38,245 nucleotides of DNA from Synergistaceae bacterium (GCA_031289955.1 JAITOL010000102.1:1-38245), one strand, 5' to 3'; numbered from the stretch's first letter, positions 8,254 to 16,612 are shown. Notes: generated by a model not told the origin, from the sequence alone. Numbers and translations: made by a program.

Positions 8254-9828
8254 TTGAGCGGCGAATATACCATCGGCATTGATCTGGGCACGAGGTATGC
8301 CCAGCTTGCAGTGGACATACCTGGGCGGGGAGTGCAATTCATCCCGAACAGATGGGGAGATGTCAGGACGCCATCGATGGTGGCTTTTACCAAGAATGGT
8401 CTTGTAGCTGGGCAGGACGCGGCCCGCATAGCCATTACAGAGCCGGACGCCGTGTGGTGGGACATGAAACGGCATCTGGGATCCGATTGGGTGGCGCGCG
8501 TCGGTGGACGCACGTACACTCCGGAAGAGCTTCTGCTCCCGCTTCTCTCCATCTTGCGGGAGGATGCGGAGGCTCATTTGCGGACATTCATTTCGTCATG
8601 CGTATTGGCAGTCCCCGCTCACTTCAGCTTTCCTGAAAGAGGCGCCCTTGCCAGGGCCGCCAGGCAGGCGGGTTTCGAAAAAATCCGAATAGTGAACGAG
8701 CCCACCGCCGCGGCGCTTACCACGGGCATAAACGGCCGTTTTCTGATAATAGATTTCGGAGCGGGCACCCTCGACATGTCGTTAGTCGAGGGGGAGGCCG
8801 GGGTCTTTCAGGTTGTGGAGAGTCAGGGGCGCAGGGATATAGGGGGGCTCGACATAGACAGGCTGCTGGCGGAGTGGCTGTGCCGAGGCGCGGGGCTACC
8901 TATCTCCAGGCCTGGCGACCCTAGAGCGTCTTTAATGATGCGGGAAGCAGAGGCGGTCAAAATAGAGCTTTCAGGCGCGAATAACGTCGTCTGGCAGGCG
9001 CCGGCCGGTCTTGCGGGCGTCGATAAATCCATCAGAATATCGCGCGCCGAGTTCGAGTCACTGATATACCCTCTTATGGAAGAGATACTCAAGATGGTGG
9101 AGAAGATGTGGAAAAAATATAATCCACAGCGCCTTCTTACGGTCGGAGGCAGCAGCAGGATCCCTCTTCTGCGCCGGCTTCTGGCCTCGCGTGTTCGGGA
9201 ACCGGATCACATGAGGATATGCCCGGAGGACGCAGTCGTCACCGGAAGCGCAATGTACGCGTATCAGGGGAAGGAGCGCCTGTTGATCGACGTTTTGAGC
9301 CGCAGTCTCGGGATAATGAACTCCGACGGCGGAGTTGTTCCTCTGCTTCGCAAGGGCTCTCCGCTTCCCGCCGAGGCGCGGCAGACGTTCACAGCGTGCG
9401 GAAGCGGCGCCATAGAAGTGACGATAGTTCAGGGGGAGCGCAGGGTTCGGAGCATAGGCCGCGTTCTTCAGACGCTGATGATAGAAAATGTCTCCGACGG
9501 GGAGCGCGTCGAGGTGTTCTTCAGTGTCGACGGCGGCGGTTTGCTGCATGTCGAGGTAAAGCGCGACAAGACTACGAGCCGGAAGACCATATCGCTCGAG
9601 AGCGACGAGTCGGTCGGCGCCCCGTGCGATCTTCTGGCGGAGATTCGCGTAAGGGAAGACAGACTGGCCAGGTTGTCATTGTCGTTCCCCGATAATTTTC
9701 AGTTGAGATTGTCCGATGTGACGCGCGATGCGCGGTTGCTCCGCAACGAGGACGCGTCGTTGCGATGGCAGGCTCTCGAGGTATTGGACAGAATGATATC
9801 CGAGCTCGAACAGGTGGCGTCGCCATGA
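8254..9828 (+). CDS. Divergent Hsp70-family protein (second DnaK paralogue, lid-less)
   Basis: A 524-residue Hsp70-type ATPase clearly different from the DnaK at 2126. The nucleotide-binding fold is complete: IGIDLGTRYAQLAV (residues 7-20, with TRYA where DnaK has TTNS), Lys72 in WWDMKRHLG at the catalytic-lysine position, EPTAAAL (149-155), IIDFGAGTLDMSLVE with Thr172, and TVGGSSRIP (296-304). The interdomain linker is altered (LLIDVLSRSLGI, lacking the TPLSLG of DnaK). After a beta-sandwich of normal size the carboxy end is only about 75 residues, too short for the DnaK helical lid. The TTG at 8254 is the only start upstream of the first motif, as a stop lies at 8245. It shares an ATGA overlap with a J-domain gene, so the two probably form a dedicated ATPase/co-chaperone pair. 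Substrate unknown. Confidence 0.85.
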   Translation: MSGEYTIGIDLGTRYAQLAVDIPGRGVQFIPNRWGDVRTPSMVAFTKNGLVAGQDAARIAITEPDAVWWDMKRHLGSDWVARVGGRTYTPEELLLPLLSILREDAEAHLRTFISSCVLAVPAHFSFPERGALARAARQAGFEKIRIVNEPTAAALTTGINGRFLIIDFGAGTLDMSLVEGEAGVFQVVESQGRRDIGGLDIDRLLAEWLCRGAGLPISRPGDPRASLMMREAEAVKIELSGANNVVWQAPAGLAGVDKSIRISRAEFESLIYPLMEEILKMVEKMWKKYNPQRLLTVGGSSRIPLLRRLLASRVREPDHMRICPEDAVVTGSAMYAYQGKERLLIDVLSRSLGIMNSDGGVVPLLRKGSPLPAEARQTFTACGSGAIEVTIVQGERRVRSIGRVLQTLMIENVSDGERVEVFFSVDGGGLLHVEVKRDKTTSRKTISLESDESVGAPCDLLAEIRVREDRLARLSLSFPDNFQLRLSDVTRDARLLRNEDASLRWQALEVLDRMISELEQVASP

Positions 9829-10829
9829 CGCGGGACGCCGAGTTCAGGACGCTGGGACTATCGCCGGACGCCAGCTGGGAGGAGGTAAAAAAAGCCTTTC
9901 GCCAGATGGCGCGCGCCTACCACCCCGATGTAGCGGGGCCGGATGGCGCGCGCAAGTTTGCCGAAATAACCGAGGCTTACATGGCCTTGAAGGAGCTGAC
10001 GTCGCCTGGCGCCGGCAAAATATCGCGTCCGCGCCATGCCAGGCGCGAAGCTCCGGTCGAGGAGACCGGGCAGAAGGAGTCCATATTCCGCAAATTCTGG
10101 AGGAGGCTCTTTTCGAAGGAGAGCGCCAAAGCGGAGGACGCTTATCAGGACGACGTCATTCCGCCCGCTCGCGTGCGTTTTATAGGGGGCGTCATCTCAA
10201 GGGCCGAGTCGGAGATGTACAACATTCTCTCGAAGCGCGACGAGTTTGTGACGAAGAGCAGGACTGACGCTATAATTCGTCGTTTGAGGAGCCGTCATCC
10301 GGGAGTGGTGCTGCTGGCGCTCCGTCAACTTTCCATATACAACGTAAAAGATGAGATTGCCGTCGCGGTGATAGATCATTTCAAACGCAATATGCCCGTG
10401 TCGGAGGTGCTCGATCGAGTGATGGACGTCTTCTCGAATACCCCGAGACGGGAGGAATTTTCCCGGGCGGTTCTCGGGCATCTTTATAAATTTTCCGAAA
10501 CGGACGCCATGACAGTCTTAAATCGCTTCAAACGCTGGAAATTGGCATCCAATTTCATACAGCCGTTTTTGTCTCACAAATCATCCTCCATTGTGGCCGC
10601 GGCCCTGTCATGCTGGCCGCGGGATTGTGAGGCATGCGACAGGGCGGAGCTTGCGGGTCTCCTCAGAAAAGATGAGGAGGCGATACTGATCCCACTGCTG
10701 CGTATACTCAGGAAGGGAAAACTGCCGACGTGGGCTGGCTGTCGTCTCGAAAAACTCATGAAGGAACACCCATCCCCCGCCGTAAGAGTGTGGGCTTCAG
10801 CTATTGTGCGAGATCAAAACCTGAGTTAA
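9825..10829 (+). CDS. J-domain protein with helical-repeat carboxy-terminal region
   Basis: The 334-residue protein begins with a compact J domain (about 1-58) including the HPD triad at residues 33-35 (AYHPDVAG), so it should stimulate an Hsp70 ATPase. There is no Gly/Phe region and no zinc domain. A basic linker (about 62-105) is followed by some 200 residues of alternating hydrophobic helices (for example HPGVVLLALRQLS and HKSSSIVAAALSCW) that look like degenerate HEAT-type repeats. The frame runs upstream to 9765, but the ATG at 9825 overlaps the Hsp70 stop as ATGA and has AGGTGG at 9812-9817. The coupling makes the neighbouring divergent Hsp70 its likely partner. HEAT assignment is by eye only. 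Confidence 0.8.
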   Translation: MTRDAEFRTLGLSPDASWEEVKKAFRQMARAYHPDVAGPDGARKFAEITEAYMALKELTSPGAGKISRPRHARREAPVEETGQKESIFRKFWRRLFSKESAKAEDAYQDDVIPPARVRFIGGVISRAESEMYNILSKRDEFVTKSRTDAIIRRLRSRHPGVVLLALRQLSIYNVKDEIAVAVIDHFKRNMPVSEVLDRVMDVFSNTPRREEFSRAVLGHLYKFSETDAMTVLNRFKRWKLASNFIQPFLSHKSSSIVAAALSCWPRDCEACDRAELAGLLRKDEEAILIPLLRILRKGKLPTWAGCRLEKLMKEHPSPAVRVWASAIVRDQNLS

Positions 10830-10832
10830 AAT
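10804..10832 (+). promoter_or_regulatory. Putative promoter of rpsU-yqeY
   Basis: TTGTGC (10804-10809) is separated by 17 bases from TAAAAT (10827-10832). The -10 box matches five of six positions and the -35 box three. It lies across the end of the J-protein gene and would start a leader of about 138 bases near 10839. Confidence 0.5.
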
Positions 10833-10838
10833 ATATTT

Positions 10839-10957
10839 GAAAGTGTCACCCTGGCAGGGAGACGCCGCTGTTTGAGTTTTGTGTATGCCGGGCGCGTATA
10901 GGATGCGCTTTGAGAAGCGTTCCAACGGCGCCTGAAGCGAAATAGGCGGCGTGACAC
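10839..10957 (+). ncRNA. Candidate structured 5' leader RNA of rpsU
   Basis: The long untranslated stretch before rpsU folds by eye into nested helices. P1 pairs GTGTCAC (10843-10849) with GTGACAC (10951-10957). P3 pairs GCCGC (10864-10868) with GCGGC (10946-10950). P4 pairs 10889-10895 with 10928-10934 (7 bp, one G-U). P5 is a 9-bp hairpin at 10901-10923 with a TGAG loop and one bulged T. A short CCCT/AGGG hairpin fits between P1 and P3. P1 ends directly before the very strong AGGGGAGGGGGG ribosome-binding site. CGCCG at 10863-10867 can instead pair with CGGCG at 10926-10930, giving a possible switch. It may be an autoregulatory S21 leader or another cis-acting RNA; I cannot match it to a known riboswitch class. 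Confidence 0.45.
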
Positions 10958-10976
10958 AGGGGAGGGGGGACAAAAG

Positions 10977-11162
10977 ATGACCAGCGTAACTCGGCGCGAT
11001 AACGAGTCTATCGAGGATGCTCTGAAACGTTTCAAGCGTGAGCTTCGTAAGGTGGGGGTGCTCAGAGAGGCCAGGAAACATGAGCACTATGAAAAACCCA
11101 GTGAAATAAAAAAGCGCAAGAAGGCGGCTTCAGTCCGAAACAAGCACAGGAGGCCCGAATAA
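10977..11162 (+). CDS. rpsU: 30S ribosomal protein S21
   Basis: A 61-residue, strongly basic protein with the S21 pattern: SIEDALKRFKRELRKVGVL, then HEHYEKPSEIKKRKK and a Lys/Arg-rich end. S21 sits near the anti-Shine-Dalgarno end of 16S rRNA on the small subunit. A very strong AGGGGAGGGGGG precedes the ATG. The stop overlaps the yqeY start by one base (TAATG). rpsU followed by yqeY is a conserved pair in Bacillus and clostridia. The long leader suggests its expression is controlled at the RNA level. Confidence 0.96.
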   Translation: MTSVTRRDNESIEDALKRFKRELRKVGVLREARKHEHYEKPSEIKKRKKAASVRNKHRRPE

Positions 11163-11620
11163 TGCCCTCCCCGCTCGCGGAACTGATCCAGAAGGACATG
11201 GTTTCCGCCATGAAGAGCCATGACGCGCTCAAACTCTCCGTCCTCAGGATGCTGAAAACAGCGATACAGCTGGCATCCACTGAAAAAGGCCGAGAGGGCG
11301 AGCTTACGGACGAAGACATTCAGGTTTTGATACGCCGCGGCATCAAACAGCGCGAGGAAGCTGCCGAAGTCTATAAGAACGGCGGGGCTTCCGACCGTGC
11401 CCAGGGCGAGCTGGACGAGGCCAGGATACTTACATCCTATCTGCCTGCGCAGTTGGGCGACGAAGAGCTCGAAAGCGTCGTAAGGAAGATAGCCGCGTCG
11501 AGCGGGGCGTCCTCGCAAAAAGATATGGGCCTCGTCATGAGCGCCGCTATGAAAGAACTCTCCGGGCGCGCTGACGGTAAAAGGGTCAAGGACGCGGCGC
11601 GGAGGATTCTTGCGGGCTGA
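11162..11620 (+). CDS. yqeY: GatB/YqeY domain protein
   Basis: A 152-residue all-helical protein of the YqeY family, which resembles the tail domain of the GatB subunit of the tRNA-dependent amidotransferase; its exact role is not settled. Recognisable parts are the opening LIQKDMVSAMKSHD, LRMLKTAIQ, the central IKQREEAAEVYKNGG, ILTSYLPAQL, and the final DMGLVMSAAMKELSGRADG with VKDAARRIL. The start codon overlaps the rpsU stop by one base, so translation is coupled. A strong terminator follows at 11650. Confidence 0.93.
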   Translation: MPSPLAELIQKDMVSAMKSHDALKLSVLRMLKTAIQLASTEKGREGELTDEDIQVLIRRGIKQREEAAEVYKNGGASDRAQGELDEARILTSYLPAQLGDEELESVVRKIAASSGASSQKDMGLVMSAAMKELSGRADGKRVKDAARRILAG

Positions 11621-11649
11621 TGTGTCTTCAACATCGTTAGAGATAGCTG

Positions 11650-11684
11650 CGGGGATCGGACTTTGTCCGTTCCCCGTATTTTAT
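11650..11684 (+). terminator. Rho-independent terminator after yqeY
   Basis: The hairpin CGGGGATCGGAC (11650-11661), loop TTT, GTCCGTTCCCCG (11665-11676) pairs over 12 positions with one T:T mismatch and is followed by TATTTTAT. It ends the rpsU-yqeY unit and separates it from the next gene pair. Confidence 0.88.
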
Positions 11685-11694
11685 GCCTCATATG

Positions 11695-11723
11695 GGTCAA
11701 TTAACGTAACAATAGTATATAAT
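11695..11723 (+). promoter_or_regulatory. Putative promoter of the 11774-14670 gene pair
   Basis: A perfect TATAAT (11718-11723) lies 50 bases before the GTG start. The -35 region is weak (GGTCAA at 11695-11700 with 17-base spacing). The preceding terminator at 11650 means this pair must have its own start of transcription, which supports the box. Confidence 0.5.
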
Positions 11724-11773
11724 TGCGTGAAGTGTCAGATTTATTCAACGAAATAATCGCGGGGTGATATCGA

Positions 11774-12952
11774 GTGGCGACGGGCGAGTTTTCGATATTG
11801 GCTGAGTACGAGGTTGACGATGATCTTTCTCTTCTTCTCGCGAGAGGCGAAGGCGTGCCGAGGCTCGGAATATTCAATCTAAACAGCGAGAAAAAGAAAT
11901 ATGTGCCGCTGTCCTGGATAGAGGATCCCTCCCGTACACTCAAGATAAAAGTGGGCCGCACCACGAAAGAATATCAGATGAAGCTCATAGAGGAGGGGGT
12001 CTCCTCTTTGATAGAGAGGGGCGCGGAAGCGCTGTCGCTGAACTCCCTCGCCTGGCGGGGAGTGCAGCTTCTGGGAGATCTCATACACATACCGAAAGCC
12101 GCGAGAAGCGACGCCGATCTAAGCCTGATAGCCGATAATAAAAGGGATACTCTCTGGTACGCTTATACGCCCAAAAAGGGTAAATGGCGGGTTCATCCCT
12201 GTTTCTCCGTCACGGAAAAAGAACGTGGCATTCTCTCTGCCGCCATGGAGGACGGCAAACCGTGGCCGACTCCCGCCCTATCCATGGAAAACGGGTCGCT
12301 GCCCTTTACGATGCGCAACGTTCCTGTCGTCAAGGAGCTTGCCCTGGGCAACCCGGCGAGGTGGAGCGAATTCATGCTTCCGGTGGCGAAGGCGATGCTT
12401 CTCGGTTTCAGCGACTGGTCGAGCGACGGCGAACACCTGTTCACAGACGCTCTGTGGAAATATCTGCCTAAGCAGAATTACAGATCCGAGGAGACCATCA
12501 CGGCGATCGCCTCATCGGGCAGAACGTTTATGAACAAGTTAATCGCTTATCTCAGGCTTTGGCCCATGCTGGAACATGTGCAAGCCGAGAAGGTTCCGGA
12601 CGCTACGAAAACGCTCGAGGAGCGCGGAATGAAAAAGCGCGAGCGTTTCGAGATGATAGCGCCGAACCTCGGCGACAAGCAGTTCCGTGTGACGAGGCTC
12701 GTGGACGAGGAATCTTCCGGCGTCTCGTTCGGCATAGTGCCTACGACAAGGCTGCCAGGCGAGCAGGACAGGATAATAACGTTCTCAGGCGAGGACTGGG
12801 CCACATGTCTGGACGCGTGCGCGCTGGGAGGGGAGGCCGATCCCCAGTATACGTGCAACTCGGCGCTTGCTGGGATAGAGACGAAGAACTGGTACATCCG
12901 GCTGGTAGAATGTCTTTCGAAGGCGCCTGAACCGGAGGACGAGGAGGAATAG
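11774..12952 (+). CDS. Conserved-looking hypothetical protein, first gene of a two-gene cassette
   Basis: I do not recognise this 392-residue protein. It begins at GTG 11774 with GGGGTGAT at 11761-11768. It has no signal peptide or membrane segment, so it should be cytoplasmic. It looks like a globular mixed alpha/beta protein: a strand-rich start (LGIFNLNSEKKKYVPLSWI), a helical middle (about 75-105 and 215-270), then a Lys/Arg-rich patch around residue 285. The late part (about 300-380) is strand-rich, with ITFSGEDWATCLDACALGG and scattered cysteines. The last residues are an acidic tail, PEPEDEEE. Codon use resembles its neighbours, so it does not look recently acquired. Only 5 bases separate it from the next gene, so they are surely co-transcribed. 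Function unknown. Confidence 0.8.
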   Translation: MATGEFSILAEYEVDDDLSLLLARGEGVPRLGIFNLNSEKKKYVPLSWIEDPSRTLKIKVGRTTKEYQMKLIEEGVSSLIERGAEALSLNSLAWRGVQLLGDLIHIPKAARSDADLSLIADNKRDTLWYAYTPKKGKWRVHPCFSVTEKERGILSAAMEDGKPWPTPALSMENGSLPFTMRNVPVVKELALGNPARWSEFMLPVAKAMLLGFSDWSSDGEHLFTDALWKYLPKQNYRSEETITAIASSGRTFMNKLIAYLRLWPMLEHVQAEKVPDATKTLEERGMKKRERFEMIAPNLGDKQFRVTRLVDEESSGVSFGIVPTTRLPGEQDRIITFSGEDWATCLDACALGGEADPQYTCNSALAGIETKNWYIRLVECLSKAPEPEDEEE

Positions 12953-12957
12953 CAGCT

Positions 12958-14670
12958 TTGAACGGTTATGTCGACAACGCCATTGCGGCGATAGCTGAGA
13001 AATGGAAGGACAATAAGGAAATTTCTACGCTCGCGAAGCAGATGGAAGTGCTCGGGAAGAATATGGCGCACCTGCGCGACGCGCATGACTCGGAGGGCCG
13101 CAAGAAAGCCCGCATAGTATGGCAGAAGGCGGCCTCCCAGTACTGGGATCTGCTCTGGGCCATCGTGGAGGCTAAAATAGACGCAGGCCCGCCGGATGAC
13201 CTCGAGTTCGACGAGTGCGAAAGGCTTCTCATAGACTACGGACACCTCTCGTCGCAATATACGACCCCAAACCCGGCGTTCGAGGAGCAGCTCGGCGAGC
13301 CCTCTGCCGTCGACATGTATCAGTACAACAGGCTGACGGACTATATCAAGGAAAACTACTCGCTCATATTCGGAAAACCGTACAAGGGGCCGTCCGGCGG
13401 CGTGACGCTGGACGAAAAACTCAAGCGCTTCAACAACGATCTCAAAGTCACAAAAACGAGACGCCGCATAGCGATACACACTCTGATAGCCAAGACCGAC
13501 CTCATAGAAAAGTCCGAGCTCGAGGACACTCTGAAAAACCTCGACGAAGGCTTGAGGGACGCGGTCGAAAGCGACATGCGCACAAAGCGTATCCGAGAGG
13601 CGGACAACGCGGAGCGCTCCGTCATAAAGGAACACTGCAAGCAATATGAGATAGCGGAACGCACATTCTGGTATCTCATGGACAATCTCGAACGCAGGCT
13701 GACAAAAGCCGACGAGCCAAAGGCCGAGGCCGCCCCGGCCGAAACCGCCGGTCAGCCGGCGTCCGAAACGCCGCCAACTCATACCGATGCGTTCGACCCG
13801 TTCGAGGAGATAGAGGCCGATGCGGACATCAAGCCGGTCCTGAAGCTCCCGGAACCTGTGGCCTCCCCGGAGGACATTCAGGAAGACCCGATGGAGGATA
13901 TCGATTCGGAGGCGACCGCCGAGTCGATGAGGGAGGCGCCGTCCCCGGAACCTGAGGCGCCCGATCAGACGCTCAAGATAATCCAGAATGTACTTTCGCT
14001 GCACGACAAGACGAAATTCCTGGCAGGTCTCATAGTCCACGTCACGAACGAGGCTGAACGCTGGAAGACGCGCACTGAGATGGCGTCGAAAAAGTACAAG
14101 GGACAGGGGCTGCCTGCCCTGAAACTGGAGCTGCGCGAGGGCATAAACCACAAGAAGGATTTCATGATGCTCGCCGCCCGCACCGCCAGAATAGACACAT
14201 CGCCGCTCTGCCAGAACAAAAACAAGCCGGTTTCGATGTCCAGGTCGGGGGAGATAATGATGGATCTCACCCCTCTCGATCCCGACATGCTGCGCGCGTC
14301 GAGGATAAGAATGTACGGAATACCGCGCGTAATTCTCGTCCCCGGCCAGGGGCTCGGGGTCTACGACTGGGAGGATAACAGCCTGATAATCCCGATATTC
14401 GACGCCGTCTCCGACGTAAAGGATTTCTGTTTCGCCCTTGCCGCGTTCCGCTGGGACAACGACGAGGACAGAACGCTGAAGGACACCTACTCGCTCTTGA
14501 AGGCGAACAAGGGCAAGGGCATCCGCGCGCTCCAGGAGGCGTTCATGAACGACTACTTCCTCTGGATCTCGAAGGAGCGCAAGGGCTACCGCATTTTGCC
14601 CAGGGATGTGTCGAAGTGGTTCAAGACGTTCTTCAAGCAGAAGTCCGGGGTGGAGGGCGCTAAAAAATAA
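12958..14670 (+). CDS. Large hypothetical protein with acidic linker, second gene of the cassette
   Basis: I do not recognise this 570-residue protein. It starts at TTG 12958 with AGGAGG at 12942-12947 inside the end of the previous gene. Three parts are visible. Residues 1-250 are strongly helical and charged, probably partly coiled coil. Residues about 250-340 form a Pro/Glu/Ala-rich, low-complexity linker. Residues about 345-570 form a compact domain with PRVILVPGQGLGVYDWED, FCFALAAFRWDND, DYFLWISKERKGYR and VSKWF. The last domain has the look of a conserved bacterial domain, but I cannot name it. No signal peptide or membrane segment is seen. It is followed by convergent lepA. It probably acts with the product of 11774. 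Confidence 0.8.
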   Translation: MNGYVDNAIAAIAEKWKDNKEISTLAKQMEVLGKNMAHLRDAHDSEGRKKARIVWQKAASQYWDLLWAIVEAKIDAGPPDDLEFDECERLLIDYGHLSSQYTTPNPAFEEQLGEPSAVDMYQYNRLTDYIKENYSLIFGKPYKGPSGGVTLDEKLKRFNNDLKVTKTRRRIAIHTLIAKTDLIEKSELEDTLKNLDEGLRDAVESDMRTKRIREADNAERSVIKEHCKQYEIAERTFWYLMDNLERRLTKADEPKAEAAPAETAGQPASETPPTHTDAFDPFEEIEADADIKPVLKLPEPVASPEDIQEDPMEDIDSEATAESMREAPSPEPEAPDQTLKIIQNVLSLHDKTKFLAGLIVHVTNEAERWKTRTEMASKKYKGQGLPALKLELREGINHKKDFMMLAARTARIDTSPLCQNKNKPVSMSRSGEIMMDLTPLDPDMLRASRIRMYGIPRVILVPGQGLGVYDWEDNSLIIPIFDAVSDVKDFCFALAAFRWDNDEDRTLKDTYSLLKANKGKGIRALQEAFMNDYFLWISKERKGYRILPRDVSKWFKTFFKQKSGVEGAKK

Positions 14671-14698
14671 ACGACGCGCGGCTTCGCCGTTATTTATC
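14662..14698. terminator. Possible bidirectional terminator between the cassette and lepA
   Basis: AAATAAACG (14665-14673) pairs with CGTTATTT (14688-14695), leaving one bulged A, and a short GC stem can form inside the loop. A/T-rich flanks on both sides would give a U-tract in either direction. It covers the stop codons of both convergent genes, which lie only 19 bases apart. Confidence 0.4.
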
Positions 14699-16510
14699 CT
14701 CGTCCCCCGACACGTCCATGAACGCCATGAATGCCTCCTGCGGGATGGAGACCCGTCCGAGCTGTTTCATGCGTTTTTTGCCTTCTTTTTGTTTTTCCAG
14801 CAGTTTGCGCTTTCTCGTGATGTCGCCGCCGTAACACTTGGCGAGCACGTCTTTTCGAAGAGCTTTTACGTTGACGCGCACTATGACTTTTTTGCCGATT
14901 GCTGCCTGTATGGGAACCTCGAAGAGCTGCCTTGGGATCAGCTCTTTCAGTTTCGTCGCGACAGAATGTCCCCTGTGATACGCGGCGTCCTTGTGACAGA
15001 TGAAGCTGAACGCGTCGACAGGCTCGTCCTGAATCAATATGTCGACCTTGACCAGGTCGGACGGTTTGTACCCTATATGTTCGTAGTCGAGCGACGCGTA
15101 GCCGCGCGTCGCGGATTTGAGCCTGTCATGGAAGTCGAGTATGAACTCCGCGAGCGGCAGGTCGTAGACGAGCCTCACCCTTTCCGGAGTGATGTAGTCC
15201 ATGCCCGTATACGTTCCGCGCTTTTCCTGACATAGCTGTATGCAGGAGCCGACGTAGCCGTCGGGCAGAAAGAGCGTCACCCTTATAAACGGCTCCAGAA
15301 CTTCCTCCTGCCGCGTCAGGTCGGTTGGAAAATCCGACGGGCGATGCGCTTCTATCATGCTTCCGTCCGTTAGCTTTATCTGATAGATGACGTTGGGAGG
15401 CGTCGCGACCAGCTCGACATTGAACTCGCGGTACAGACGTTCTTTGGCTATCTCCATATGGAGCAGGCCGAGGAAGCCGCATCGGAAGCCGAAGCCAAGC
15501 GCGGCCGACGACTCGGGCTCGAACGTTATGGCGGAGTCGTTTATCTGAAGTTTTTCGAGAGCCTCGCGCAGCGCGTTTATCTCCTCACGCTCGATCGGGT
15601 AATAGCCGCAGAAGACGACCGGTTTCACGCGCCTGTATCCGGGCAGGGGAGACGGCGCGGGGTTTTTGGCGTCAGTTATCGTGTCGCCCACGTTCGCGTC
15701 GGAGAGGGATTTTATGCCGGCCACGATGTAGCCGACCTCTCCCGGGCCGAGGCTGTCGATCGGCTGCATTGCCGGCGTGAAGACACCCGTCTCCTCGATG
15801 TCGAACACCTCGCCCGTCGCCATGAACGATATGGCTTTGCCGTTGCGGATGGTTCCGTCGACGACGCGGACGTAGCTGATGACCCCCTTGTAGTTGTCGT
15901 AGACAGAATCGAATATCAGAGCGGTGAGCGGGGCGTTCGGATCTCCCGACGGAGGCCGGATGTCCGTCACGATGCGCTCTAAAATCTCTCCCACGCCGGT
16001 GCCGTCCTTCGCGCTCGCGAGGACGGCGTTCGACGCGTCGAGCCCTATCACTTCCTCTATCTCCTTCACTATCCGCTCGGGCGAGGCAGACGGCAGGTCG
16101 ATCTTGTTGAAGACCGGCACGAGATCGAGGTTCTGCTCGACTGCGAGATACGCGTTGGCCACGGTCTGGGCCTCGACTCCCTGTGCGGCGTCGACGACTA
16201 GTATGGCGCCCTCGCAGGCAGCGAGCGAGCGCGAGACCTCGTAATTGAAGTCGACATGTCCCGGCGTGTCGATCAGGTTCAATATATAATCGTTTCCGTC
16301 GCCAGCCCTGTAGCTCATTCGCACGGGAACGAGCTTGATGGTGATCCCTCGCTCGCGTTCGAGCTCGAGCGTGTCGAGAACCTGCGACTTCATGTTGCGG
16401 CTCTCGACGGTGTGCGTGGTCTCTATCAGCCTGTCCGCAAGCGTCGACTTTCCGTGATCCACGTGCGCGATGATGCTGAAATTTCGTATGCGATCCTGTT
16501 CGGCGCTCAT
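14690..16510 (-). CDS. lepA: Elongation factor 4 (LepA), ribosome-associated GTPase
   Basis: LepA is a translational GTPase related to EF-G that acts on the ribosome in initiation, biogenesis or back-translocation (the role is debated). The 606-residue protein has the G1 motif [10 protein letters not shown], switch motif [30 protein letters not shown], and the LepA-specific carboxy-terminal region ([16 protein letters not shown]). The length is typical. It starts at ATG 16510 (reading leftward), with AGGTGG about 5 bases before it. It has its own promoter candidate at 16545-16572 and converges with the preceding gene pair. Confidence 0.97.
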   Translation of the reverse strand: MSAEQDRIRNFSIIAHVDHGKSTLADRLIETTHTVESRNMKSQVLDTLELERERGITIKLVPVRMSYRAGDGNDYILNLIDTPGHVDFNYEVSRSLAACEGAILVVDAAQGVEAQTVANAYLAVEQNLDLVPVFNKIDLPSASPERIVKEIEEVIGLDASNAVLASAKDGTGVGEILERIVTDIRPPSGDPNAPLTALIFDSVYDNYKGVISYVRVVDGTIRNGKAISFMATGEVFDIEETGVFTPAMQPIDSLGPGEVGYIVAGIKSLSDANVGDTITDAKNPAPSPLPGYRRVKPVVFCGYYPIEREEINALREALEKLQINDSAITFEPESSAALGFGFRCGFLGLLHMEIAKERLYREFNVELVATPPNVIYQIKLTDGSMIEAHRPSDFPTDLTRQEEVLEPFIRVTLFLPDGYVGSCIQLCQEKRGTYTGMDYITPERVRLVYDLPLAEFILDFHDRLKSATRGYASLDYEHIGYKPSDLVKVDILIQDEPVDAFSFICHKDAAYHRGHSVATKLKELIPRQLFEVPIQAAIGKKVIVRVNVKALRKDVLAKCYGGDITRKRKLLEKQKEGKKRMKQLGRVSIPQEAFMAFMDVSGDEDK

Positions 16511-16544
16511 TCGTCCACCTCTTGGAGATTCTATTCAGGAGTTA

Positions 16545-16572
16545 ATTGTATCCAATCTTCAGGAATAAGCAA
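16545..16572 (-). promoter_or_regulatory. Putative promoter of lepA
   Basis: On the minus strand TTGCTT (16572-16567) and TACAAT (16550-16545) are separated by 16 bases, about 35 bases before the lepA start codon. The boxes match four and five of six consensus positions. They lie in DNA where the rest of a decayed PIN toxin gene would be expected. Confidence 0.5.
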
Positions 16573-16612
16573 TGAAAATATTGTGCTGTTTGCGTGTTCG
16601 ATACGTACTCTA

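Noticed and set aside
9765-9824. Longer amino terminus for the J protein from ATG 9765
   Set aside because: The extra 20 residues lie inside the Hsp70 gene and lack family character; ATG 9825 has the ATGA overlap and a correctly spaced AGGTGG.
12547-14151. Minus-strand open frame of 534 codons opposite the two hypothetical genes
   Set aside because: The plus-strand frames have good ribosome-binding sites, tight spacing and sensible composition; the antisense product is rich in Arg and Leu without domain structure, typical of a shadow frame.
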